The notes beneath the pieces were generated by a model, which searched no databases, was not told the origin of the DNA, and saw only the letters and a list, made by a program, of their open reading frames with translations. The translations under genes were made by a program, and so were the position numbers. This document shows positions 8,436-18,386 of a DNA stretch of 64,000 nucleotides, one piece after another. The stretch is from Bacillus sp. T3. GTDB lineage: Bacteria > Bacillota > Bacilli > Bacillales > Cytobacillaceae. How positions within the stretch are numbered: position 1 is the stretch's first letter; each line of letters opens with the position of its first letter. The DNA lies in contig NZ_CP137761.1 in the NCBI RefSeq assembly GCF_033449965.1, forward strand, positions 2,108,001 to 2,172,000. Reading direction: 5' to 3'.

Positions 8436-8789
8436 ACTATCACTACCTTTCCGAAAAGAGATAGGGTGCTTTCCCTGTAGGTTAATAATTCCATGCCCAC
8501 AGCAAAAAACCTTTCAAACTATGCATCTTTTTACTCGTCAATTTCTTATCATAATAGATATGAAGGGAGAAAATCTGAGATATCATTAATCGAAAGAAAA
8601 GGGATTTCTGGATAATTTGTTGGAAAAAGGATGAAGGCGCTGAGAAAATCCAATATTTTGAATTTATGTATTCTGTATTTTCCACAAGTTAGACAGTTTT
8701 TTCATGGTTTTTGGGAAGGAGATAATCTTTTAATATAGAAGAATTAAGAATATAAAACCAATGAATTTATGAATAGGAAGATGATCACA
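8436..8789. other. Intergenic stretch without a supportable gene
   Basis: The ORFs here (8389-8589 plus strand, 8482-8685 minus strand) lack ribosome sites and family resemblance. The stretch presumably holds the divergent promoters of the two flanking genes, but no consensus pair is clear enough to call. Confidence 0.5.
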
Positions 8790-9476
8790 ATGGAATTACA
8801 TCGTCAGAAGAAATTCGATTGGAAAAGAATTATCGGAGCTTTCTTATTTATCTCGTTAATCGGATCGATTGTGTTCATTATTATTAAAATGATCTTGGCA
8901 CCATCTGAGGCAGCAGAAACCGTCAATGTGAAAGTGAAACGCGATTATGTGCTAATGCTACTGCAATGCGTGTTAGGGATATTGGTAATGATGATTCCAT
9001 CCATTGTCGAGAAACGGAAATCGATTGATATTCCTGATACAATGGAAATTATCTATTTTATCTTTTTATACTGTGCCATCTATTTAGGAGAAGTACAGGA
9101 CTTTTATTATTTAATTCCCTATTGGGATAGTATTTTGCACACCTTTAGTGGAGCGGTTTTGGGGGTTCTCGGCATCATTTTAGTGCGATTTTTAAATGAA
9201 CATGAACGTGTCGCTATTGATTTGAACCCATTATTTATTTCTATTTTCGCATTTTGCTTTTCCGTAGCGGCCGGTACGATCTGGGAGATTTATGAGTTTT
9301 TTGCTGATGGAATTTTGTCATTAAATATGCAGAAATTTATTTTAGTTGATGGCACCCAGCTCGTTGGAAGGGAAGCCTTGTCTGATACGATGTCCGACCT
9401 TATATTAGATACGATAAGTGCTTTAATCATTTCAAGCATTGCTTATCCAATTTTAAAGAAACAAAAGAAAAACTGA
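8790..9476 (+). CDS. Polytopic membrane protein, DUF2238/YjdF-like
   Basis: This 228-residue protein has about five hydrophobic helices, starting with IIGAFLFISLIGSIVFIIIK. The motifs SILHTFSGAVLG, GTIWEIYEFFADG and SDTMSDLILDTISAL place conserved His, Glu and Asp residues at membrane borders. This arrangement resembles the DUF2238/YjdF family. The start at ATG 8790 is set by AGGAAG with 9-nt spacing; the ATG at 8769 has none. Function is unknown. It is followed by a small decayed ORF with its own ribosome site. Confidence 0.65.
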   Translation: MELHRQKKFDWKRIIGAFLFISLIGSIVFIIIKMILAPSEAAETVNVKVKRDYVLMLLQCVLGILVMMIPSIVEKRKSIDIPDTMEIIYFIFLYCAIYLGEVQDFYYLIPYWDSILHTFSGAVLGVLGIILVRFLNEHERVAIDLNPLFISIFAFCFSVAAGTIWEIYEFFADGILSLNMQKFILVDGTQLVGREALSDTMSDLILDTISALIISSIAYPILKKQKKN

Positions 9477-9522
9477 GGAAAGGAAAGCAAGCTAAATTTT
9501 TTACATAAGGGGTATCAAAACC

Positions 9523-9783
9523 ATGATCATACATTGTACAAAGAAATTATTAGACCAACTGCAAGTAAAACCTGTATCAGATGTAGAAAATGAGGACATC
9601 TACTCCTGGCACGCCAACCTTCTAATGATAAATCGTAAAAAAATAGTGGTCCTCGTCAACAATCAAAATCGCTACACCATCAAAATTTGCCCATTGCAAT
9701 ACGCAATGGGTTTTAGCTTGTCGGCTGAAAGGGGCTCAGAATATCACTATTCCGAGCCCCTTTTTAGATTGTTTTACTCTTAG
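9523..9783 (+). pseudogene. Truncated DUF6933-like protein
   Basis: Residues 1-50 (MIIHCTKKLLDQLQVKP onward, with SWHANLLMINRKKIVVLVNNQNRY) resemble the start of DUF6933-type proteins, which I recall as about 170 residues. After NRYTIK the similarity stops and the frame runs through two stem-loops, including the terminator at 9728-9766. It looks like a 3'-truncated remnant. AAGGGG lies upstream of the ATG, so a short peptide could still be made. Confidence 0.5.
9690..9766 (+). terminator. Tandem hairpins, the second a strong terminator
   Basis: CCCATTGC/GCAATGGG (9690-9710) is followed by TTTT. AAAGGGGCTC pairs with GAGCCCCTTT (9728-9766) and is followed by TTTTTAG. They end transcription of the membrane-protein unit inside the truncated ORF. 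Confidence 0.75.
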
Positions 9784-9829
9784 ATAGAAAGATCAACTCA
9801 ACTCATCTTTATGCTATTTGTGGGACTCG

Positions 9830-10063
9830 CCAAGTCCAGGTTAGACTTAGCTAATAAAAGCTAGGTTATTAATCGGACATAGAGTTCCTTATTTTGTTCA
9901 AATAACCTTTCTGCTAGGCATAAGCGGACATGGGATACCCTATTCAAATAAAAAACAATGAATCTTACCACATAATGAACTAATAACGTATCTGATGTCC
10001 GTTTATCACATCTAACCAACAATTTTTGTAAAAATAACGGAATGTATGTCCGTTACCACAAGT
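9830..10063 (+). repeat. 235-bp palindromic repeat, copy 1 (left flank of the AddAB-like pair)
   Basis: Four cores lie at exact intervals: CGGACA at 9874 and 9925, then TGTCCG at 9996 and 10047 (spacings 51, 71, 51). The reverse complement aligns along its whole length with 16265-16501. For example, AGCTAGGTTATTAATCGGAC here matches AGCTAGGTTATTGAACGGAC there. The element is itself an imperfect inverted repeat, and it lies in inverted orientation to copy 2. Confidence 0.75.
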
Positions 10064-10282
10064 GATTTTGAAATGGTATCCAATTTTTCATAACATTACC
10101 TAAAAATAGGAAGGGTTGTCTGTTAAAATTGTGTATGATGAGGATTATAGATATTCATATTTTGATAAGGTGTTTCAAATATGAAGTCACGTAGCATGGT
10201 ATAACGTGAAGCAAGCTCAATCCGCAAGTGAATATTCATCTGTTTGGGACGGGGATGATCCCGTGAAAAAGGAGGAACTGTT

Positions 10283-12992
10283 TTGAACGTATTTCTTGGC
10301 TATTATCTGGATTCAGACACGTATCCTGATGCACTTGGAGAGAAAGATGCATCGGTGGGTAACGTTGTAACGGGTTTTCATGGCTTAATCGGAATGATCG
10401 AAACACAGTTAGGTCTCACTTCACCAAAAATCTCAGAAAACCTGCGAATTGCTCAGTGGCAGGCGCTTCTTCGCCACCATGATACCTGGAAGTATGCCTT
10501 ACTCTAAATCACTTGCAACCGACTCTTGGAATACGGCAAGAGAAATGCTGCGCCGTCGCGATGAGTTAGTTTTAGCTGGTTGGGATGCTAATGTTCATAC
10601 AGGCGGAAGCATGTGGATTGATACACTTGCGCAATTAGAGCAAGCAAATACGAATAAAATAAACGGATTTTCAGATCGCGTTCGAGCAGTTTTAGCAGAA
10701 TTACGTGATCGAGAACAGCTACAGATTAACTCGATTACAATCGTTGATGAAGAGGAATCGCTTTGGGAACCATGGGCTATTCAACTACTAAATGAATTAA
10801 AACGCATTGGCGTACAAATAACACGAGGTACTGCGCCAATAAAAAAAGACAATCAGCCGACAACGGACTTAGCGCTTCTACAATCCATTTTGTCTGGGGA
10901 AACCTCCTCGGGGAAGGCGAGCGGAGATGGGAGCTTGCTATTAATTCGTTCAGAGCAGGAATGGGATGCCGCTGATTTTCTGATAAGCTGGCTTCAGGAA
11001 AACGGTGGAGATGAGACAGTTTTAATAAAAAACGATGGTTCATTATTGCTACATGAGCTTCTACACCGGCGGGGTGCACCAGCTCCTGGTGTCAATGTTA
11101 CGTCAAAATGGCGTGCAGTTCTGCAGGTATTGCCATTAACAATTGATACATACTGGCGTCCGATAAGAGTGGAACGAATGCTGGAGCTACTGACTATTCC
11201 GACTTCACCTGTTCCAGGACGCATTCGCAATCGGTTAGCCAAAGCACTTGCTGCAAATCCAGGGATTGGTGGTCCGGAATGGATTCAAGCGATCGATGAA
11301 GGAATGGCTGCATATGAGCAGGCATGGATTGAAGATAAGATCGATGAACAGGAAATGAAACGGAAGCGGAAAAACATCGAAGCTCAGCTTGAATTATGGG
11401 TTAATCACGATTATTACGACGCGAATGAAGGTATTCCTTATGAAAAATTGGTTCATATCTGTCAAAAGGTTGGGCAGTGGGCAGCAACTAGATTTGCGAT
11501 GAACAATGACTTGATGTATGCACAAGCCTTGCAGCATACCCAAGAAGTTGTCGAGGGTGTTAAAACACTTGGCGTAACAAACGTAACACGCCTTCAGGTG
11601 GCAAGGATCCTTGAATCGGTATTAGGTGATGGTACCGTGTTGACTGACTACCATCAAGAGGCCGCAAAATGGAAGGTGGTCAATGAACCAGGTCAGATTT
11701 GGGGAAATGCTGACACCATTCTCTGGTGGGGATTTAATAAAAATATGTCAGGACCTACTATCAAAACTTGGACAAGTAAAGAACGGACATGGTTAAAGGA
11801 GCAGGGTGTCCATCTTCCGAATGAAGATATCCGTCGCCTGCGGGAAGCTTCTTCATGGCAGCGTGCAGCACGACTAGCCAATTCAAGACTCATCATGTTT
11901 GCGCCGATGAAGGCAAAGGGTGCAGAAATCCCAATTCACCCTTTTTGGGATGAAATTCGCTATGCCGTGGCAAAGGATGAGGCTATCGTCAATAAAATAA
12001 CGATTGATGCTCAAGCATTGCGAAAACAGTCGAGTCATCCACTGTTTGGCAATCATGTTGAACGTTTGGCATTGAGTAAACGTAACCTGCCTGAGCCAAT
12101 CCGAACATGGAAGGTGTCCGAAAATATTGTCTTGCCTCGTGTTGAGGAGTCAGCAACCAGCTTTGAAGGGTTAATTGGCTGTCCGCTAAAATGGACATTC
12201 AAGTATGCTGCAAACATCAAACCAGGAAGTATTCTCTCTTTGCCAAACGAGTCCCTCATGCTAGGGAATCTTGGACATATTGTGTTAGAATCCTTAATTA
12301 ACGAAAAACCACTCTGGAACGGGGAAGAAGTGGTCATCCGTGTAGGAGAATTGTTTGATGAATTAACACCGATGCTAGCGGCTCCATTAATGGAACCACA
12401 AAATGGAATTCTTCGTAATCAAACGCGAACAAAATTGCAGACATCATTGCGGCAATTCTTTAAGGTGCTAAATCAGGCCGGAATAGCGATCAAGCATACT
12501 GAACATGAATTGCAGAAAACATGGAGTGACGGTGTGGTATTTAAAGGTCGGCTAGATCTTGTAGGTGAAACGCAAACAGGCAAAAAGATCCTTTTTGATG
12601 CGAAATGGTCAAGAAGACAAAGCAATTATAAAAAGCGACTGGAAAATTTGTCGGTCCAATTGACGCTGTACCATTGGCTGTTAGCTGAGCACGAAGATGA
12701 AGAATTACCAATTGCTTATTTTATGTTACGTAGCGGAGATTTTTTCAGTCTGCCACATGATGATTTTCCGACAGACTATCATGTAGCGGGTCCATCGTTA
12801 CGAGAGTCACATGCAGTGGTGCGAAATTCAGTAGAGGAAGTTTGGGCACAACTTAGAAAAGGAACCGTTATTGCTTCAGGTGTACCGGTTACGATGGAAA
12901 ATAGCGAGGATCCGTTTGTACCAACAATCGATCCACCTTGTGCGTTTTGTGAATATCAGAATCTTTGTGGTGTTAGGAGGCTGCCTGTATGA
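10283..12992 (+). CDS. AddB-like PD-(D/E)XK nuclease with iron-sulfur staple, one frameshift
   Basis: Repaired length is 902 residues. The frame breaks at the CCTGG at 10485-10489: dropping the T turns DTWKYALL-stop into DTGSMPYSKS and joins the two ORFs. The C-terminal third is a RecB/AddB-type nuclease: RLDLV, then LFDAKWSRR (D-x-K motif), then QLTLYHWLL. It is bracketed by the cysteines GCPLKWTF and CAFCEYQNLC, the arrangement of the AddB 4Fe-4S staple. Unlike B. subtilis AddB (about 1166 residues) there is no Walker A motif at the N-terminus. This is therefore not the housekeeping addB. The start is TTG 10283 behind AAGGAGG. The stop overlaps the helicase start by four bases, so the two subunits are co-translated. 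Likely role: end processing of double-strand breaks or destruction of foreign linear DNA. Confidence 0.8.
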
Positions 12993-15900
12993 GTGGAAAA
13001 TTAACGATGCTAAGTGCAGGGGCGGGTGCTGGTAAAACCACCCGCTTATCAGCGGAAATTTTAAAATCGATTCAAAACGGTGTGCCTCCTGAAAATATCG
13101 TGGCCACTACCTTTACAACAAAAGCGGCAGATGAACTGATTGAACGTGTACGACTCCAACTTCTTGAAGCAGGGGAGGCAACTTCGGCAGCCCGTATCCT
13201 TGATGGCTATGTCGGGACGATGAATAGTGTGTTTGGCCGACTCCTGCGTGAATTCGCGTTGGAATTGGGGCTATCCCCTGTACAGAAGGTCCTTGCAGAA
13301 ACAGAAGCTACCGCGTTATTCCATACGATTGCAGCGGAAGTGAATGATAAATATTTTCGAGATTACCGTCAAGTATTCTATCGATTAGGTAAGGATGAAC
13401 CAAATAGTGATAATGATTGGCGTAAAGATGTCCTTGCGATATTAAAAATTGCCCGTGAAAACGACATGAACCCGGAAGATGTTAAAGCCTGTGCTGATTA
13501 TTCTTGGGGAATCATGTCAGCCTGGCTGCCAGAAACTCTTTCACAACCAAATCAATTAGACGAGAGGCTGAAAAGCGCATTAATAAATGCAAAATCAGAA
13601 CTGCCTGGCGGTGATATGACGATAGCTACAGGAAAAGTCGTGGATGCTATTGTAGAAGCGTTAAGAGAATGGGAGCGGAACGGGTCGATTCCTTGGCAGC
13701 AGTGGGCCAAGCTTAGTAAGCTAAAACCCAGGTAAAAAGAGTGCTGACGCAGTCTCTCCCATTCATGGCGCAGCAGCTGTTCATGACCGTCATCCCGGGC
13801 TACACCAAGACTTGAAGGATGCAATGTATGCTTTGTTTCATTGTGCGGCAGAAGCAATGGAAACCTATCAGCTTGAAAAAAGCAAACGTGGCTTGATCGA
13901 TTTTACCGACCAAGAATCTTTAGCCCTTCATTTACTGAAGGATGAGCAAAATGTAGAAGCCTTAAAAGACCGAATCTCCGATGTGTTCGTCGATGAATTC
14001 CAGGACTCAAGCCCACTACAAATCGCCTTAAATATGCAGCTTCGAGAGTTAGCCCAACGAGCAACATGGGTCGGAGATGTCAAGCAGGCTATCTATGGTT
14101 TTAGAGGGACTGACCCTGAGCTGATGCAAACAGCGATGACGAGCATCCCAGATTTGGATGTGGAAGTATTGGCTGCATCGTACCGTTCACGTCAATCCCT
14201 TGTTGAATTCGTCAATGATCTATTTGTACCAGTTTTTGAAGCTCGAGGCATGGCAAGAGACCGAGTTTCCTTAGATCCAAAACGTAAAGACTTACCTGGA
14301 GCAAGCCCCAGCATTGGAAACGTGGTCCTACTTAAATTCGAAAAATAAAGATACGGATGCAGCCCATATTGCATTAGGTGTTCAAAAAGTTCTCAGCCAA
14401 AAAGACCAATATATTATCGTTGATAAAATAACCCGTGGGCCTCGCTCACTAAGAGCAGGGGATATCGCAATATTGTGCCGAGCCAATGATGAATGTGTGG
14501 GTGTGGCAGAAGCACTTTCCAAGCTTGGGATTCCGGCTGACGGTAGGTGAAAGTGGACTGCTCGCAACACCTGAAGTCGTCTTTGCGGTCGCAGCAATGC
14601 GTTATTTAGTTGACCCAAAAGATACCTTGGCTCTTGTTGAATTGTTCCATTTTTCTTCCGATACTTGGGGTGAAGGGCGCTGGTTAACGGAGTGGCTTAA
14701 TCCTGAAAAACGGGGAGAAATGCTAATTTCTGAACCTTTTATTCAGGATTTGGATGAGGCGCGGTCGAAAATTGCTCAGATGAGTCCTTCGGAAGTTTTA
14801 GACTTAGCCCTTGTAACGGCAAGAGTCGATGAAGTCTCATTAAAATGGGGCATGGAGGATCAGCGCTTAGCAAATCTGGACTCTCTTCGAAAAATTGCAG
14901 CTACGTATGAGGATACAGCTGCCACGAATGGGACAGCTGCTACCATAGGTGGATTTCTTTTATTCCTAAACGAAGTAGAAAAGGACAAGGACTTGAATCT
15001 CGTCGCTGAATCAACGGATGAGAACGCAGTCAGAGTGCTCACCTACCACAAGGCCAAAGGATTGGAATGGCCATTTGTCATTTTAAATTCATTAGGGAAA
15101 TCATCCAAAAGAAATAAGCCACCCGTATTTGATCGGGTTACAGCTGTCAGTACAAAAGGGTTTAATGTTCAAGATCCGCTTAACGGAAGAAAACTCTACT
15201 ATTGGCCGTGGCCATATGGGGGTCAAAGTAGTAATGTGGCTCTGGATGCTTTCGTTGAAAATGCGCCTGAACTAGTGCAAAGACAACAGCAGCTTATCGA
15301 TGAAAATCAGCGGTTGATGTATGTTGGGATGACTCGGGCCAGGGATTATCTTGTTTTCACGGCCCGGGATTTTTCAAAAGTGGGTTGGATTGATGAATTG
15401 ACAAATGCTGAGGGTCATCAGGTGCTAACACTCGGGGTTGCCAATGAAAATCAAGATGATCTTTCACCAGATAATCGGGATGGAAAAATCATCGTAAAAG
15501 GCAAGTCATTCCCATGTAAGGCAAGAGTGTTATCAATTGACGAGAGTTCCGAACCTGATATTGAACACGATGAAACAGAAGAGCTTATTTATGTCGGGCA
15601 AACAGTAGAGGGGCTCCCGTTTGTCCCAGCTCGATTTAGTCCAAGTGGACAAAAGATAGTTGTTAAACATGAAGATGAAACAAGACCTTCACCATCGACT
15701 GAAGTGGCAAATGATGCTTCAAAAATCCACCGAATCGGCAGTCGTTTACCGCTCTCAGGGAATCCGGACATGGCCGTGCTTGGTGAAATGGTCCATGCTT
15801 TCTTAGCGGCTGATGATCAAACTAAGACAAGGGATGTTCGTTTGGCAATGGCTCAGTCCATTCGAGATCGTTTCGGAATAAGTGCTCTATCAGGTGAGTC

Positions 15901-16270
15901 CATGCTCGAAGCTTCTGATCGATTGGAGCAGTTTATCACACAGCACTATTCAGAATTAATTTCTCAATACTTCGAGTATCCAATCCATTTGCGAAAAGGA
16001 CTGCAGAAGGCTTCTGGCTGGATCGATTTACTCCTGCAAACATCTCAAGGGTGGGTAATTGTTGACCATAAATCGTTCCCTGGTAAAGAAGCGGACTGGT
16101 TATCACGTGGAACAAGCTACCTTCCGCAGCTTCAAACTTATGCAGAAGCCGTCTTCAAAGCAACAGGTATCCCAGTAATCGAAGCATGGATTCATATGCC
16201 CGTTGTTGGCGCAATGATTCATTTTACGAAGGAAGAATTGGATAGTAATGTCTCTTCCAGCAATACTTGA
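12989..16270 (+). CDS. AddA-like UvrD-family helicase-nuclease, three frameshifts in the assembly
   Basis: Repaired length is 1092 residues. All SF1A motifs are present: Walker A AGAGAGKTTRLS, Ia VVATTFTTKAADELIERV, II VFVDEFQDSS, III WVGDVKQAIYGFRG, IV YRSRQSLVEFVN, V LTYHKAKGLEWPFVIL and VI LMYVGMTRARDYL. A C-terminal nuclease domain follows (GWIDLLL, then VIVDHKSF, then QLQTYAEAV), as in AddA. The frame breaks at CCAGG 13728-13732 (repair gives KPGKKSADAV), at CCTGG 14295-14299 (gives DLPEQAPALETW) and near 14533-14537, where one base of CCGG must go (gives GIPLTVGESG). It overlaps the nuclease gene by ATGA. The last codons lie at the edge of the second palindromic repeat, which starts at about 16265 and supplies the stop codon. 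Confidence 0.82.
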
Positions 16271-16501
16271 GGTAGCGGACATCTATTCTCTTATATTCAT
16301 TAAAATGATTGTTTTGCTGGGCTAAGTGGACAACAGATACTCTATTTGATAAATATTCGCCACGATTCAATGATTTTTATATAAATAGGGTATCCTGTGT
16401 CCGCTTAAGTCTAGCAAATAGTTATTTTTATCAAAATAAGGACCGCTATGTCCGTTCAATAACCTAGCTACTATTTGCTAGACTAATCTGGACTTGTCTG
16501 G
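16265..16501 (-). repeat. 235-bp palindromic repeat, copy 2 (right flank, inverted)
   Basis: Cores are CGGACA 16276, TGGACA 16327, TGTCCG 16398 and TGTCCG 16449: the same 51-71-51 spacing as copy 1. The outer end matches too (CAAGTCCAG here on the minus strand, CAAGTCCAGG in copy 1). The left end, ACTTGAGGTAGCGGACAT, begins inside the last codons of the AddA-like gene. Confidence 0.75.
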
Positions 16502-16541
16502 TTTAAAAATATCCTAAAAATCCAGTGTTGTTGACAACATA

Positions 16542-16627
16542 AAGCAAGCGATTCTTTCTTGCTTTTTGCCCTATTTTATGTCCGACCATAGTTAAAGTAG
16601 GCAGCCAAACGGTTGCTTGCTTTTTTT
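16542..16627 (+). terminator. Two terminator-like hairpins downstream of the AddA-like gene
   Basis: AAGCAAG/CTTGCTT (16542-16563) is followed by TTTGCC. GCAGCCAAACGGTTGC (16601-16616) is followed by TTGCTTTTTTT. Either could end the nuclease-helicase transcript. Confidence 0.6.
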
Positions 16628-16719
16628 AATTACAAAAACACTTACAAAACTTACAGAAACTATTCATGTTTCAGGAAAACCACTAACATTAGCTACAAGT
16701 AGATTGGAGGTTATGAAAC

Positions 16720-18064
16720 ATGGAAACAGCCAAGCAGTTGGAAACGCTTCCGTTCATGAATGAAAAAGAAAAAAAATCTGGATTTTTAACTAAATTTAAG
16801 CAATTGAAGGTAGGGGTCATCCCGTTACCTCTTTATCTTGTAATAGCAGCGATTGTCTATGGTGCATCAGTCTATAACCAGCTTCCACCGGACATGATTG
16901 GTGGATTTGCGGTCATCATGGTAATGGGAATGTTACTAGGAGACCTTGGCATGAAGATTCCGATTTTAAAAGATATAGGGGGCCCGGCTATCCTTGCGCT
17001 TTTAGTCCCTTCTGTTTTAGTATTTTTTAACTTGTTAAATCCTGCTTCAATGGAAGCTGTTACGACGTTAATGAAAACATCAAATTTTCTTTATCTATAT
17101 ATTTCGTGTTTAGTAGCAGGAAGTATTCTTGGGATGAATCGAACCGTCTTAATTCAAGGATTTACAAGAATGTTCGTCCCGCTTATCCTTGGAACGATTG
17201 CTTCGGTTGTAGCAGGAGTATTGGTAGGCTCGCTGTTTGGATATGACATGAAGCATACTTTCTTTTATATCGTCGTTCCAATCATTGGAGGGGGAGTTGG
17301 TGAAGGAATTCTTCCGTTATCATTGACTTATTCTCAAATTTTAGGACAATCTGCAGAATCCTTTGTATCGCAAATGATTCCTGCAGCGGTGATTGGAAAT
17401 ATTGTCGCAATCATTTGCGCTGGTGTCTTGATGAAACTAGGCGAAAGAAAGCCGGAGCTTACCTGGGAATGGTGTTTTAGTTAAAACAAAAGGTGGAGAC
17501 GGGATTAAGGAAGACACGAACATCAACAAGAATGTAGATTTCTCGTTAATGGGAGCAGGCTTACTAATTGCCTGTAGCTTTTTCATTTTCGGTGGACTTG
17601 CCCATGAGCTTCTTGGAATTCCTGGTCCAGTCCTAATGATCATTGCAGCTACTTTGGTCAAAAGTTTGAAAATCATGCCAGCCAAAATGGAACAGGGTGC
17701 CTTTCACATGTACAAATTCATTTCATCAAGTCTAACATGGCCGCTCATGGTTGGTTTAGGGATTCTCTACATTCCGCTTGAAGATGTAGTGAAAATCGTG
17801 ACGCCTAGTTATATTGTGGTTTGTACTGCGGTTGTAGTAGCGATGGTAGGTACAGGTTACATTGTCGGAAAATTCATGAATATGCATCCCGTTGATGCAG
17901 CAATTGTTACTGGATGCCACAGTGGATTAGGCGGTACAGGCGACGTTGCCATATTATCAGCTTCGAATCGGATGTCCTTAATGCCGTTCGCCCAAGTGGC
18001 GACCAGACTTGGTGGAGCTTCGACCGTCATCCTGGCAACACTATTAATGAAATTATTAAGTTAA
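16720..18064 (+). CDS. 2-hydroxycarboxylate transporter (CimH/CitS/MaeN family), one frameshift
   Basis: Repaired length is 447 residues, typical of the 2HCT family of secondary transporters for citrate, malate or related acids with Na+ or H+. The two re-entrant-loop signatures are present: PIIGGGVGEGILPLS near residue 190 and SGLGGTGDVAILSASNRM near residue 405. About eleven membrane helices are visible. The frame breaks at the CCTGG at 17462-17466: dropping the T converts ELTWEWCFS-stop to ELTGNGVLVKTKG and joins both halves. The ATG at 16720 follows TGGAGG. It is monocistronic, and a hairpin follows. Substrate and coupling ion cannot be read from the sequence. Confidence 0.88.
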
Positions 18065-18118
18065 TAGGGAGTTTCTTCGTAAAGGGAACTAAACTCTGTG
18101 AATGAACATTTATCGCTG

Positions 18119-18145
18119 TGGGGAAGAGAATTTTCTTCCCCTTTA
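18119..18145 (+). terminator. Terminator after the 2HCT transporter gene
   Basis: GGGGAAGA pairs with TCTTCCCC around a short AATTT loop and is followed by TTTATCC. Confidence 0.65.
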
Positions 18146-18386
18146 TCCAGAAACACTGAAATCCAATAATTCGACCAGCCTGTTTAGTCAACTCTCCCAA
18201 ATACCTATCTTGTTCTGAATTTACTTCACAAATCCTGAATAAAATGGGCTATTACTCTAACTTCCTAATTTGTTTTGATTTTTAAATAAATACCGTAGAT
18301 GTATAATGAAGATAGAAGGAATCGAAGTACATTTCGTCATCCTTTTCTAAGAATTGTCCCTAGTTGGACTGGGAGGATTGAAGAAG

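Noticed and set aside
10283..16270. The housekeeping addAB locus
   Set aside because: The nuclease subunit is about 900 residues without the N-terminal Walker A motif of Bacillus AddB, and the locus lies between repeat elements.
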